Source of the DNA: Paenibacillus sabinae T27
GTDB lineage: Bacteria > Bacillota > Bacilli > Paenibacillales > Paenibacillaceae
Assembly: GCF_000612505.1 (NCBI RefSeq)
Contig: NZ_CP004078.1
Coordinates: 2,767,252-2,831,251, forward strand
Reading direction: 5' to 3'
Length of the DNA stretch: 64,000 nucleotides
Shown here piece after piece: positions 17,478 through 26,385 of this stretch. The notes below the pieces were generated by a model that worked only from the letters and a program-made list of their open reading frames with translations, was not told the origin of the DNA and made no database searches. Position 1 is the stretch's first letter. Every line of letters begins with the position of its first letter. A program made the position numbers and the translations under genes.

Positions 17478-17585
17478 TTACGGGTCAGGAAAAGGGATAT
17501 CGTCCGAGCTGAAAAGGTCTGGTAACTTTCTTGCATAAATAAAGAATAAAAACACGCGAAAAAAGTTCGCTTGATTGTTTTCCAT
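17478..17585 (-). CDS. Possible leader peptide of the ABC-F attenuator (35 residues)
   Basis: An ATG at 17585 opens a 35-residue frame (starts MENNQANFFRVF, ends PFPDP) that spans the second arm of the attenuator. Its ribosome binding site is poor. A second candidate, a 7-codon frame starting at 17627 (MELKRIM), covers the first arm and better fits a stalling model. Either could be the sensor of ribosome-targeting drugs. Confidence 0.35.
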   Translation of the reverse strand: MENNQANFFRVFLFFIYARKLPDLFSSDDIPFPDP

Positions 17586-17623
17586 TCTTAAGCAAGAAAG
17601 TTATTACATTATCCTTTTCAGCT
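17506..17623 (-). promoter_or_regulatory. Attenuator arms 1 and 2 of the ABC-F leader RNA
   Basis: Arm 1 (17592-17623) and arm 2 (17507-17534) are complementary in two blocks: AGCTGAAAAGG with CCTTTTCAGCT, and TAACTTTCTTGC with GCAAGAAAGTTA. Arm 2 can also pair with the 3' side of the terminator (CTTTCTTGC). When arm 1 is covered by a stalled ribosome, arm 2 could open the terminator. Confidence 0.65.
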
Positions 17624-17643
17624 CCATTCATTAAATTAGGTGT

Positions 17644-17672
17644 ATATTACCATAACCATTTTTTAATTTCAA
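17644..17672 (-). promoter_or_regulatory. Sigma-A promoter of the ABC-F leader
   Basis: TTGAAA, a 17-bp spacer and TAATAT on the minus strand. Transcription would start near 17637, giving a leader of about 250 bases before the ABC-F gene. Confidence 0.7.
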
Positions 17673-17677
17673 CACTA

Positions 17678-18397
17678 TTAATTCAAATGTTGAACCAGCT
17701 CGCTCAAAGCTTTTGTCAACTGATCGTTAAGCCCAGTCAGGACCTGTTTATCGATTGGACTCTTTTGCGAGCCGGCGACTTCCGGATTCAGACTCTCTTC
17801 AATCGCTTCATAAAGCTCGGTACTATGCGGCGGTACGCCATCTTCAAACGTTTTCCAGGTATCTTCTAAGGTTTGAGCAAGTTCTTTCACTTTAGCATCA
17901 TTGCCAGCCGCTATTTCATTTTTAATTTGTCCGGTAGTCGTCAGCATTTGGTTTGCACCGGCTTTGACCTCTTCTGCAGGAATCAGCTTGGCGGAAAGTT
18001 CAAACAGCGTTTGAATAAGTTGTTCATCAATTTTCAATACCGCTTCTTTATCAATCGTCGCTGCTTTTGTTGCGGCAACAGCCGGGTTAAGACTTTTCTC
18101 TATTTGGTCATAGAAGTCCGGGTATTTCGGTTTTACCCCATCCTCAAATGTGGCCCATACTTCTTCAAGCTCAGGTCCCACTTCTTTTATTTTCACTTGA
18201 TCGCCGCTATCAGCGGCCTCTTTCAATTGTTTTGCAGTCGAAAGCAGTTCCGCCGTCCCATCTTTCACCGATACCTCGGTTGCTGATTTTTCTTGTGCCG
18301 AGGAGACTCCCTCCTCGTTTGATTTTGTGCCGCAGGCGGAGAGAACTGTAGCACATACAGTTAATGCAACAACGGAAAACACAACTTGCTTCTTCAT
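17678..18397 (-). CDS. Lipoprotein with two EfeM/imelysin-like repeats, partner of the FTR1 permease
   Basis: A 239-residue lipoprotein: signal peptide with lipobox LSAC (Cys at about 22), then two repeats of roughly 85 residues, each carrying LEEVWATFEDGV or LEDTWKTFEDGV and a following Y-x-x-IE-x-SLNP block. The same W-x-x-x-E-D block occurs in the extracellular part of the FTR1 protein upstream. It starts 22 bp after that gene, in the same direction. A role in iron delivery to the permease is inferred from position and shared repeats. Confidence 0.8.
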   Translation of the reverse strand: MKKQVVFSVVALTVCATVLSACGTKSNEEGVSSAQEKSATEVSVKDGTAELLSTAKQLKEAADSGDQVKIKEVGPELEEVWATFEDGVKPKYPDFYDQIEKSLNPAVAATKAATIDKEAVLKIDEQLIQTLFELSAKLIPAEEVKAGANQMLTTTGQIKNEIAAGNDAKVKELAQTLEDTWKTFEDGVPPHSTELYEAIEESLNPEVAGSQKSPIDKQVLTGLNDQLTKALSELVQHLN

Positions 18398-18418
18398 TTT
18401 TACGACCCCCGGATGATA

Positions 18419-19882
18419 TTAAGTATTGGCTGTACGAGTTGAACTTTTTATTTTGCCCCTTACCACGACAATGATGGCCACGGCAATGATCAGGATTTGC
18501 GGAATTGCACTCTCCCAGGAAGGGAAGAAAGCAAGGAACCTAATGCTGGGAAGCACCGAACTATTTGTCGTCGGGATCGCACCCGCTAGCTGCAGACTAT
18601 TGATGCCTAGACCGGCAAATTTTATGCAGAGATAAAGAACGATTAAGCTTGAAGTAAGGAAGAATGGCCGGATCGGAAGCTTTGCACCGATATACAGCAT
18701 GATAAAGGCGACAACACCTAGGACACCGAACCCAACCATTATCCCGAGTAAAAGCTGCTGAGCGCTGATTTGATTAGCCATGCCAATAATGAATAGAACC
18801 GTTTCGGTTCCCTCGCGGAACACCGCCAGAAAGGTCAGGATACCAAGAGATACGATATTACCGGTGCTTAACGCCGTTTGCGTTTTTTCCTGGATATACG
18901 TATTCCACTGCTCTAAATTTGATTTACTATGCAGCCAGTAACTCATATAAAGCAGCATTACAGCCGCAAATACGCCGGTCCACCCTCCAATCAGGAAGTT
19001 GTTATTTCCAAATGCCCCGGAAGAAAATACATATTTGACAATAACGGCAAGCGCCGCACTGACAATAAGCCCAACCATAACGCCAACCCAAATCCACAAC
19101 TTGCCTTTTTGATCTTTCGATTTTTTCACATAGGCAAGAAGAGCACCAACCACAAGCAGAGCCTCCAGCCCCTCACGGATTGGAATCATTGCCGCATCCC
19201 AAAGTGTATAGGTTGATTTTTGTGAGAGAGGGGTAAGGTATGTAATCATATCAGTCAAAAGACTTGCTGCATCTTCATACTTATGATCAGTAATCATTGC
19301 GTTTGCGACAACCATATCACGCTCTGTATTACTGTAAACCGTTGAAGACTGGGCGACCACGTTCCCCTCCACACTTAGCCAACTCTCCCGTACCTTGCTT
19401 ATCGCGTTAAGCGATGAAACCTGGTCTTGCTGTTGAACAGCATTTTTAGTTTGCTCCAGGAGGCTTACGAATCCGGCAAGCGTGATATCCGCTTCCTTTA
19501 CATTTTCGACATTTGCAAATTGACCGTTTGTGTACTTGTCGAGCACTTGCTGCAAGCTCACCAGTGCCGTGATGGCTTCATCTTGCTTATTTACCAACAG
19601 CTCATATTCAACTTGACCCATTTGAGTCTCGATGTCTTTATAGGCGGCCAAGGAGTCTGATTTAACACTGTCCTCTTCGTCCATCCATTGATCGTGAAAT
19701 TGCTCGTAGACTGGCTTCGCTTTGCTTAGATCCTGTTTGGCTAAATCTATCGCTTGAGCAATTTTATTCTTGGCTTGCTTCATATTTTCCACGCCTTGAC
19801 TCGCAGCAGCCACTTGCTTTGGCAGGAATACCAGGACAATTAGAAGCGGAATTAACAACGTTATTATTCTTAATTTACGCAA
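18419..19882 (-). CDS. FTR1 family high-affinity iron permease
   Basis: A 487-residue EfeU/FTR1-type permease: signal peptide, an extracellular helical domain (about 28-225), then seven membrane segments. The two iron-transport motifs REGLE (236-240) and REGTE (356-360) are both intact. FTR1 proteins take up oxidised iron together with an EfeO/EfeB-like partner; here the only partner in sight is the downstream lipoprotein. TTG start at 19882 after AAAGGAGG. Two Fur-type palindromes lie upstream, so iron repression is likely. Confidence 0.92.
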   Translation of the reverse strand: MRKLRIITLLIPLLIVLVFLPKQVAAASQGVENMKQAKNKIAQAIDLAKQDLSKAKPVYEQFHDQWMDEEDSVKSDSLAAYKDIETQMGQVEYELLVNKQDEAITALVSLQQVLDKYTNGQFANVENVKEADITLAGFVSLLEQTKNAVQQQDQVSSLNAISKVRESWLSVEGNVVAQSSTVYSNTERDMVVANAMITDHKYEDAASLLTDMITYLTPLSQKSTYTLWDAAMIPIREGLEALLVVGALLAYVKKSKDQKGKLWIWVGVMVGLIVSAALAVIVKYVFSSGAFGNNNFLIGGWTGVFAAVMLLYMSYWLHSKSNLEQWNTYIQEKTQTALSTGNIVSLGILTFLAVFREGTETVLFIIGMANQISAQQLLLGIMVGFGVLGVVAFIMLYIGAKLPIRPFFLTSSLIVLYLCIKFAGLGINSLQLAGAIPTTNSSVLPSIRFLAFFPSWESAIPQILIIAVAIIVVVRGKIKSSTRTANT

Positions 19883-19914
19883 CGGTTAGCCTCCTTTCAT
19901 TAATATTTTCATAT

Positions 19915-19929
19915 TGAGAATGATTATTA
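19915..19929 (-). promoter_or_regulatory. Fur box 1 upstream of the FTR1 gene
   Basis: TGAGAATGATTATTA fits the Bacillus 7-1-7 Fur consensus (TGATAATnATTATCA) with two differences. It lies about 33 bp upstream of the FTR1 start. Confidence 0.65.
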
Positions 19930-19953
19930 TTACCGATCTCGCTTCAGTTTACT

Positions 19954-19968
19954 TGAGAATGTTTCTCA
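19954..19968 (-). promoter_or_regulatory. Fur box 2 (7-1-7 palindrome) upstream of the FTR1 gene
   Basis: TGAGAATGTTTCTCA has a 7-1-7 layout with 6-bp perfect arms and lies 39 bp from box 1. It could be a second Fur operator or the site of a related Fur-family protein such as PerR or Zur. Confidence 0.45.
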
Positions 19969-20035
19969 GGTCAATCCCCGTTGAAGATAAATATTATCCT
20001 CTAGTCTCACCTCATACGTATATGGCCTCCATGAT

Positions 20036-20077
20036 AAAAAGGACAGGAACTACCCGCTTTGGAGTAGCATCCTGTCC
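20036..20077 (-). terminator. Rho-independent terminator of the prenyl synthase fusion gene
   Basis: GGACAGGA and TCCTGTCC plus inner CTAC/GTAG pairs form a long stem, followed on the minus strand by five T residues. It lies 22 bp beyond the stop of the 20099 gene. Confidence 0.75.
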
Positions 20078-20098
20078 AGCTTCATCTATTATTTGATT

Positions 20099-22483
20099 TT
20101 AACGGTCCCGGTTCACCAAATAATCCAGCAAATGCTTCAGAAAATCGGTATTCCGGGGCACCTCTCTCAAAGCTTCAACCGCCAAGCAGTAGTGCTCCCA
20201 CATCTCTTTTCTGGCGCCATCCAGTCCGAGGACGGATACAAAGGTCGAACTGTTGTTATCCAAATCCTTGCGGGTAGGTTTGCCGAGTACTTGCCGGTCG
20301 CCTTCCACATCAAGCAAATCATCCTTAATTTGAAAGGCAATACCCGCATGATACGCGAACTTCTTCAAACCCGCGATTTCATCATCTTCCACTTGAGCAA
20401 GAATAGCCGGCATCACCAGCGAGGCTTCAAAGGCAGCTCCGGTTTTGTAAAAACACAGCATGTTCAATTCTGCAAGCGTCAATGCTTTGCCTTTGGATTG
20501 CAGATCCATCGCCTGTCCCCTGCAGATTTCTTCCGCCTTCCCCGCCGAATAATGCATCAAGGCAAGCACGGCCTTCGCATCGAACCGGTCAAGCGACGCT
20601 TGTTCTTTGATCGCCCTCTGAATCAGAAACAGGCCGGTTAATTCCGCTGTTGCGCTGTCATACACCTCATGCAGGGTTGAACGTCCTCTGCGGGTTGACG
20701 CATTATCCTGGGACGGCAGATCGTCGAAGATCAGGGATGCGGTATGCATGTATTCAAGCGATCTCAGCAGGGGCGCGATGGCCGAAGGGTTCAGTCCATA
20801 TTCGTTAACGCCCATAACCCAGGTCAAAATCGGACGCAATCGCTTCCCGTCCCCTTCAAGACTGTAATTCGCAGCATCGGTGAGCGTATCTTTCATCGGC
20901 TGAGTCTCGTTATTCTGCCCTATGGGCAGCAGACTGTTGATCTGATCGCGGACTGTCCTAACTGTAGCCTGAAAATCTTCCTTTTCCTGCCGGTCTTTTT
21001 TCAAAAAGGCATTCATCTGATCCCGCAGCAGCTTATCGAAGAAATCCACGTCCTCAGCCTTTCGGACCATCTGACCCACGAGATGATGGAATTCGAGATT
21101 GCCGGAAGCAAATATGTCCATGATTTCGTTATACTTGTCATCGCCCAAGCGTTCTTTGCAGCGTTTCAGGCCATTGATGGCACGATCCAGGATCACCTCA
21201 CGGGTCTTGGCGTCAGAGCGGAAGACGTTATGAATCAGATGGCAGATGACCGTCCAGTATAATTCGTAAGGGTTGACCAGATCCTGGCGCTGGTTACGGT
21301 ACTTTAAATAATACGTATAGGGTGTTACCGCGCCGCCCTCCATATCGTCGAACATATCCGCAAAGTCGTCGGCCAGCTGGTTGTAGATACCATAGTAAAA
21401 CGTGCGATGATCAAAGCCTTCATCCACTTCAGCATGGATTACGGAACGGACGATCAGCCGGGAGGATGCGGATTTTAAGATGACGGGGATATACAGCTCT
21501 TCATTGGTGTAATTGGCGCAGTTCAGGTCCTTATCGCGGTCGATATCCTGAGATTGAAAGAACACATACGACTGCTCAAAAAACGTGCTTACGGTCTCCG
21601 GTCGCTGAAGGCCCTTAATATATTCAAAAGCATCCCGGAGCTCGGAATGGACGTATCGAATGAATTCAACATTTTCGCCGGTCCACCCGCCAAGCTCCGG
21701 CACGATTCCGGTGAGAAGCGCGGTTCGGATCATCCGGGAATACCGTTCTTTCTCTCCGGCGGTCAAGAGCTGGGAATCGAGCAGATCGTCAATAAAAGGA
21801 TAGGTCAGACCGTAGGAATACCCTAGCCGGATGGCTTCATCCAGTCTCCTTGAACGTTCCGCAGGCGGCGTCTCCTCCCCCATTTCTTCTATCACATGCA
21901 GAACAACCCCGAGAATAATCTTGATCAGTTTACGCTGGGCTTGCTCGGCATTCAGCTCTTTCGGAATATGGACAGAGACATTCCCCAGCTTGTCGATCAC
22001 CCAAATCGCGGCGGTCTCAACGCCTTCCTTCTGTGCCCATCGGTAAAATCCGGCCAGGCTCAGAAAATCGGGCTGTTCTTCCCGGTTTGTTCCGGTGGAA
22101 TGAAGCAAATGGGTTTTGATGCCGGTAACCACCTGACGAATCCGGGCCTTCGTGCCGGGAGAATCCATGGCTTTGCCAAGATCTCTCATGTAAATGTAGG
22201 ATACGCTGCGATCCAGATAATCGTCGAGTTTGCCCGTATAATTCAGCCAACCGATATAGCGGTGATAATCCCGGGTGTCCGGCTTTTGCTTTCCGCGAGA
22301 AAAATAGGTCCACCAGGAACGATGACGCACATGTTTTCGTTTCCAGACTTCAATGTCTTCGGTCAGGACAGGGACATACGTCTTCTCCTTCACCTGCCCG
22401 TGTAGAGATGAAAAATACTGAGCAGCCTTCTGCTCAGCGAGCCGATACCTTGTATCGGAATAATTTGTAAATTCAACACTCAT
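20099..22483 (-). CDS. Two-domain protein: N-terminal class-I-like domain fused to a polyprenyl synthase
   Basis: 794 residues. The C-terminal 290 are a trans-isoprenyl diphosphate synthase: GKRLR (546-550), first Asp-rich motif DDLPSQD (587-593), RRGR near 598, and second motif FQIKDDLLD (717-725), all intact. The first 500 residues are helical and unfamiliar, but contain DDLLD at 232-236 and DDFADMFDD at 372-380. The roughly 140-residue gap between them matches the spacing of metal-binding motifs in class I terpene synthases. The protein may make a prenyl diphosphate and cyclise or transfer it in one chain. ATG at 22483 after GAGGAATG; single gene with its own terminator. Confidence 0.85.
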   Translation of the reverse strand: MSVEFTNYSDTRYRLAEQKAAQYFSSLHGQVKEKTYVPVLTEDIEVWKRKHVRHRSWWTYFSRGKQKPDTRDYHRYIGWLNYTGKLDDYLDRSVSYIYMRDLGKAMDSPGTKARIRQVVTGIKTHLLHSTGTNREEQPDFLSLAGFYRWAQKEGVETAAIWVIDKLGNVSVHIPKELNAEQAQRKLIKIILGVVLHVIEEMGEETPPAERSRRLDEAIRLGYSYGLTYPFIDDLLDSQLLTAGEKERYSRMIRTALLTGIVPELGGWTGENVEFIRYVHSELRDAFEYIKGLQRPETVSTFFEQSYVFFQSQDIDRDKDLNCANYTNEELYIPVILKSASSRLIVRSVIHAEVDEGFDHRTFYYGIYNQLADDFADMFDDMEGGAVTPYTYYLKYRNQRQDLVNPYELYWTVICHLIHNVFRSDAKTREVILDRAINGLKRCKERLGDDKYNEIMDIFASGNLEFHHLVGQMVRKAEDVDFFDKLLRDQMNAFLKKDRQEKEDFQATVRTVRDQINSLLPIGQNNETQPMKDTLTDAANYSLEGDGKRLRPILTWVMGVNEYGLNPSAIAPLLRSLEYMHTASLIFDDLPSQDNASTRRGRSTLHEVYDSATAELTGLFLIQRAIKEQASLDRFDAKAVLALMHYSAGKAEEICRGQAMDLQSKGKALTLAELNMLCFYKTGAAFEASLVMPAILAQVEDDEIAGLKKFAYHAGIAFQIKDDLLDVEGDRQVLGKPTRKDLDNNSSTFVSVLGLDGARKEMWEHYCLAVEALREVPRNTDFLKHLLDYLVNRDR

Positions 22484-22571
22484 AAGGTTACATTCCTCTG
22501 CTTCTATTTAGTTAAATCGGCGCATGGTCATACTTTTAAATACGGGAAAAAAATTTTTTGGTTACCAAAAT

Positions 22572-22616
22572 AAAAAGGCATGTTTATGCCGGGGGAACCG
22601 GGACACAAACATGCCT
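22572..22616 (-). terminator. Rho-independent terminator of the gltT-gdh operon
   Basis: AGGCATGTTT and AAACATGCCT form a 10-bp stem around a GC-rich loop, followed on the minus strand by TTTTTATTTT. It lies 10 bp past the aromatic-acid-exporter-like gene. Confidence 0.8.
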
Positions 22617-22626
22617 CTATATATTG

Positions 22627-23610
22627 CTAAATAGCTTTTAGTAAAAGCTCCAATTCATTGGCGACGACGAACAAGCTTGCACGGTCTTCAAATTCCTTGC
22701 GGGACTCCGGCATGGGGAGAAGCTTGTGATACTGTCTTATTTTACATAAATCCTCATGTAGACCCGGACTCCATCCGGACTGGCGGAGACTATTGCTCAG
22801 AGTGAGCAGGAATTCGCCGATTCTCTCCCGCTGCTCCATCTGAACGGTAATCCGGGATACGTAAGGCATCATCCGGGCAAGCGCGTCATACTGCTGTTCT
22901 CGCTTCTCAAAATAGGGAGAATAGAGTTCGTCCTTGCCAAGAATATGGTTCTCGTTATAGAGCAGCACCAGCGACTTAGCCCTCTTGAACACTTCCGAAA
23001 GCCGCTGCATGGCCTTGACATCACAAGGTCTATTTCCATCCTTCAAATAAGCGGCGATTTCCTGCAATTGAGCCTGGAACAGCAGCTCGACCTCGTCCTT
23101 GCAGCGATTCAGCTGCCGCTCGATGTTCGGCATATACGCGTTGATGATCAGCGCTGTACCGAGGCCTACCAGAATGACGAGAAACTCGTTGGCAAAAAAC
23201 GCAAGCGATGCTTCCTTATGCATATAGACATGCATCACAATGACTGAGCTGCTGGCAATCCCCTCCTGAATCCGAAGCCGAACGCATAACGGGATAAAGA
23301 TCAGCATTAGAATCAGAAACGAATAGGGAAAATAACCAAAGATGAAAAAGACGCCGGTCGCGAAAAACATGCCAAGTATACAAGCGAAAAAACGGCTTAC
23401 CGCCGCTTGTATGGATTTGCGGCGCGATTTCTGAATGCACAAAAGCGTAAGGATGCCGGACGAAGAAAAATACTGCAGGTGCAGCAGTTGGGACACCATG
23501 ACGGACAGGCTGACGCCTACCGCCGTTTTAAGTGTCCGCAGCCCGATTTTTAGCGTGGGCAGCCTCCATTTTAACCGATGAATTCCGCTGTTTATATCCA
23601 CCCTCTCCAT
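22627..23610 (-). CDS. Aromatic acid exporter family (FUSC/ArAE-like) membrane protein
   Basis: About 327 residues: an N-terminal block of five to six membrane segments (about 15-165), then a C-terminal cytoplasmic helical domain with NELELLL at the end. This is the ArAE_1/DUF939 layout of Firmicutes (YqjA-like). Substrates are not known. I place the start at an ATG at 23610 overlapping the end of the dehydrogenase gene by 19 bp, which suggests translational coupling; longer upstream frames lie within that gene. Confidence 0.75.
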   Translation of the reverse strand: MERVDINSGIHRLKWRLPTLKIGLRTLKTAVGVSLSVMVSQLLHLQYFSSSGILTLLCIQKSRRKSIQAAVSRFFACILGMFFATGVFFIFGYFPYSFLILMLIFIPLCVRLRIQEGIASSSVIVMHVYMHKEASLAFFANEFLVILVGLGTALIINAYMPNIERQLNRCKDEVELLFQAQLQEIAAYLKDGNRPCDVKAMQRLSEVFKRAKSLVLLYNENHILGKDELYSPYFEKREQQYDALARMMPYVSRITVQMEQRERIGEFLLTLSNSLRQSGWSPGLHEDLCKIRQYHKLLPMPESRKEFEDRASLFVVANELELLLKAI

Positions 23611-24863
23611 TTCGCCGCATCCACCATTTTCTTCAACCCGACGATATAAGCAGCCAATCTCATATCGACCTTCTCTTTCCGCGAAGTCTCGTAAATCGAA
23701 TAGAATGAGGAAATCAGAATGTTCTGCAGCTTGTGGATGATCTCTTCCTCCTCCCAATAGTACCCCTGATTGTTCTGTACCCACTCAAAATAGGATACGA
23801 CGACTCCTCCCGCACTCGCCAAAACGTCCGGAACGATCAAAATCCCTCTATCGCTCAGCACTTTCGTGGCATGCGCCGTTGTCGGCCCATTCGCCGCCTC
23901 GATGACGATTTTTGCCTGGATATGTTCCGCGTTGGTTTCGGTAATCTGATTCTCAATTGCGGCAGGAATTAAAATATCACATGACTGAACCAATAATTCT
24001 TCATTGGTGATCCGGCTTTGGAATAAATGTGTAACCGTTCCAAAGGAGTCCCGTTTGTCCAGCAAATCATCAATATCCAGTCCATTCGGATCGTACAAGG
24101 CTCCATAAGCATCGGAAATTCCGACAATTGTTGCCCCGGCATCATACAGAAATTTGGCCAGGAAGCTGCCTGCGTTTCCAAATCCCTGGATGATCACCTT
24201 CGAATGTTTAACCTCGATTCCGAGAACTTTGCAAGCTTCCTTAAGAACGATGGTTACACCAAGTGCTGTCGACGATTCTCTTCCTTGCGATCCACCGAGT
24301 ACCAGAGGCTTGCCGGTAATGAAGCCGGGAGAGTCGAATTCACGAATCCTGCTGTATTCATCCATCATCCAGGCCATCACTTGAGAATTGGTATAGACGT
24401 CAGGAGCCGGGATATCTTTCGTCGGACCGACAATCTGGCTGACTGCTCGCACATACCCGCGGCTTAACATCTCGAGCTCCCGGGGAGACATCGACCGCGG
24501 ATCGCACCTCACACCGCCTTTGCCGCCACCGTACGGCAGATTGGTGATGCCGCATTTCATGCTCATCCACATGGAGAGCGCTTTGACTTCCTCTTCCGTG
24601 ACGTCGGGATGAAACCGGACACCGCCTTTGGTCGGGCCGACCGCATCATTATGCTGAGCGCGATACCCGGTAAACACTTTAATCTGCCCGTTATCCATTT
24701 TGACAGGAATGCGAACCGTTAATATTCGAAGGGGCTCCTTTAATAGATCGTAACAAGATTCATCGCAGCCCATGATTTGAAGGGCCTGCTGAATGACTTG
24801 CTGTGTTCTTTGAAGTACGCCTTCTTGGGGTTCTCTCGTTTTCTCAAGGATTTGTGTACTCAT
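23592..24863 (-). CDS. Glutamate dehydrogenase (NAD-specific type)
   Basis: Oxidative deamination of glutamate to 2-oxoglutarate and ammonia. 423 residues with the substrate-binding block VGPTKGGVRFHP, the catalytic Lys region PYGGGKGGVRCDP, a Rossmann loop QGFGNAGS, and a C-terminal ASAGGVVVSYFEWVQN. It resembles RocG/GudB of Bacillus. The ATG at 24863 (or the GTG just before) follows AAAGGAG. It lies 26 bp after the glutamate symporter gene, so uptake and breakdown are probably co-transcribed. Confidence 0.93.
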   Translation of the reverse strand: MSTQILEKTREPQEGVLQRTQQVIQQALQIMGCDESCYDLLKEPLRILTVRIPVKMDNGQIKVFTGYRAQHNDAVGPTKGGVRFHPDVTEEEVKALSMWMSMKCGITNLPYGGGKGGVRCDPRSMSPRELEMLSRGYVRAVSQIVGPTKDIPAPDVYTNSQVMAWMMDEYSRIREFDSPGFITGKPLVLGGSQGRESSTALGVTIVLKEACKVLGIEVKHSKVIIQGFGNAGSFLAKFLYDAGATIVGISDAYGALYDPNGLDIDDLLDKRDSFGTVTHLFQSRITNEELLVQSCDILIPAAIENQITETNAEHIQAKIVIEAANGPTTAHATKVLSDRGILIVPDVLASAGGVVVSYFEWVQNNQGYYWEEEEIIHKLQNILISSFYSIYETSRKEKVDMRLAAYIVGLKKMVDAAKWRGWI

Positions 24864-24889
24864 CACGGTTCTCCTTTACCTCCTTCAAT

Positions 24890-26164
24890 TTAGGCGGCGT
24901 CTTGGGCGGATTGTCTGGACTTCAAATATTTCTTCGCTTTCTCGGCGTCAAATTTACCTTCCCATTTGGAAATGGCCACGGTGGCCAAGCTATTGCCCAG
25001 CACATTAACGACGGTCCGCGCCATATCCATAATCCGGTCGATACCGGCAATAAAGGCCAGTCCTTCCGGCGGAATCCCGACCGAACCAAGCGTTGCAAGG
25101 AGAACCACAAACGAGACGCCCGGTACGCCTGCGATCCCCTTGGAAGTGACCATTAATACTAGCATCAAAGTGATTTGGGCGCTCAGCGGCATGTCTATTC
25201 CGTACATTTGCGCAATGAACAGAGCCGCAAGAGCCTGATACAACGTAGACCCGTCCAGATTAAACGAATAGCCGGTGGGAACGACGAAAGAGGTAATCGC
25301 TTTGGGACAACCGAACTTTTCCATTTTCTCGATGATTTTGGGCATTACGGTCTCGGAACTTGCAGTGGAATAGGCAAGAATCAGCTCATCCTTAAGCAGC
25401 TTGATGATGGTAAAAATGCTTGTCCCGCACAGTTTGGCGATGATGCCGAGCACCACGATGATGAAGAACGCCATGGATAAGTAGACAGCGAATACAAGCT
25501 TACCCAGCGGGATAAGAGAAGCGATCCCGAATTTCGAAACGGTTACGCCGATCAGCGCAAACACGCCAAACGGAGCGAATTTCATAATTTGATTCGTGAG
25601 TTGGAACATGGCCTCCATGACCCCATGGAAAAACTGGAGCACCGGCTTGCCTTTATCTCCAATGGCAGCAACGCCAAGACCAAACATAACTGAGAAAAAG
25701 ATGATCGCCAACATATCCCCTCTCGCGAGAGCATCGACAATATTGCTTGGAACGATGTTGACAAAGGTGTCGGCAAAGCTGTGGCTGCTCACTGCTTCCG
25801 CGGAATTCATGTATTTATGAACATCGCTTTTGGCCAGATGAGACATATCCACCCCCGAACCCGGATGCAGCAGATTGGCTGCGGCCAGTCCGACGATGAT
25901 GGCAACAGTCGTCACAATTTCAAAATAGAGGATCGTTTTTCCGCCCAATTTGCCGAGCTGCTTAACACTCCCGGTTCCCGCCACGCCGACAATAAGCGAA
26001 GACACGACGATGGGAATGACGATCATTTTGATCAGCCGGATAAAGATATCGCCAATAGGCATTAGAAACTTTTCAATGGATGGATTTCCGTAAAACAATG
26101 CGCCTGCCGTAATCCCTAATGCAAGCCCGATCAGTATTTGCCAAGCAAGTCCTATTCTTTTCAT
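24890..26164 (-). CDS. Glutamate/aspartate:cation symporter (DAACS family)
   Basis: A 424-residue member of the GltP/GltT/DctA family. It has the re-entrant loop Ser-rich motif (STASSETVMPK), the NLDGSTLYQ segment and the C-terminal hairpin AGIDRIMDMARTVVNVLGNS that carries the Asp/Asn/Arg substrate residues. The neighbouring glutamate dehydrogenase makes glutamate the likely substrate. ATG at 26164 after GAGGAG. Transcribed divergently from the GlnK/GlnL pair. Confidence 0.93.
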   Translation of the reverse strand: MKRIGLAWQILIGLALGITAGALFYGNPSIEKFLMPIGDIFIRLIKMIVIPIVVSSLIVGVAGTGSVKQLGKLGGKTILYFEIVTTVAIIVGLAAANLLHPGSGVDMSHLAKSDVHKYMNSAEAVSSHSFADTFVNIVPSNIVDALARGDMLAIIFFSVMFGLGVAAIGDKGKPVLQFFHGVMEAMFQLTNQIMKFAPFGVFALIGVTVSKFGIASLIPLGKLVFAVYLSMAFFIIVVLGIIAKLCGTSIFTIIKLLKDELILAYSTASSETVMPKIIEKMEKFGCPKAITSFVVPTGYSFNLDGSTLYQALAALFIAQMYGIDMPLSAQITLMLVLMVTSKGIAGVPGVSFVVLLATLGSVGIPPEGLAFIAGIDRIMDMARTVVNVLGNSLATVAISKWEGKFDAEKAKKYLKSRQSAQDAA

Positions 26165-26195
26165 TGAATCACACTCCTCAATTCGTCAAGATGTT

Positions 26196-26201
26196 ATTAT
26201 A
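26196..26201 (-). promoter_or_regulatory. -10 element of the gltT operon
   Basis: TATAAT on the minus strand, with no clear -35 at 17 bp. The GlnL-type box about 50 bp upstream fits activator control. Confidence 0.45.
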
Positions 26202-26246
26202 GGTCACATTGATATTCACATCATAAACTTGTATCTACTTAAATCT

Positions 26247-26268
26247 ACAAAAATGGACAATAACAAAA
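26247..26268. promoter_or_regulatory. Candidate GlnL binding box between gltT and glnK
   Basis: The minus strand reads TTTTGT directly followed by TATTGT, four bases, then TTTTGT. TTTTGT-N4-TTTTGT is the direct repeat described for GlnL upstream of glsA-glnT in Bacillus subtilis; the match here has one mismatch. It lies between the two divergent transcription units. Confidence 0.5.
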
Positions 26269-26385
26269 TAAAATGATGTAATTTAAACTGACATCTTTAA
26301 TAATTGCATAAAAGCAGCCCATTTGATGCTACAATATGAACCATCCTAATAAATATCATTTTTTCAGATTTGGAAGTGTTTCGTA

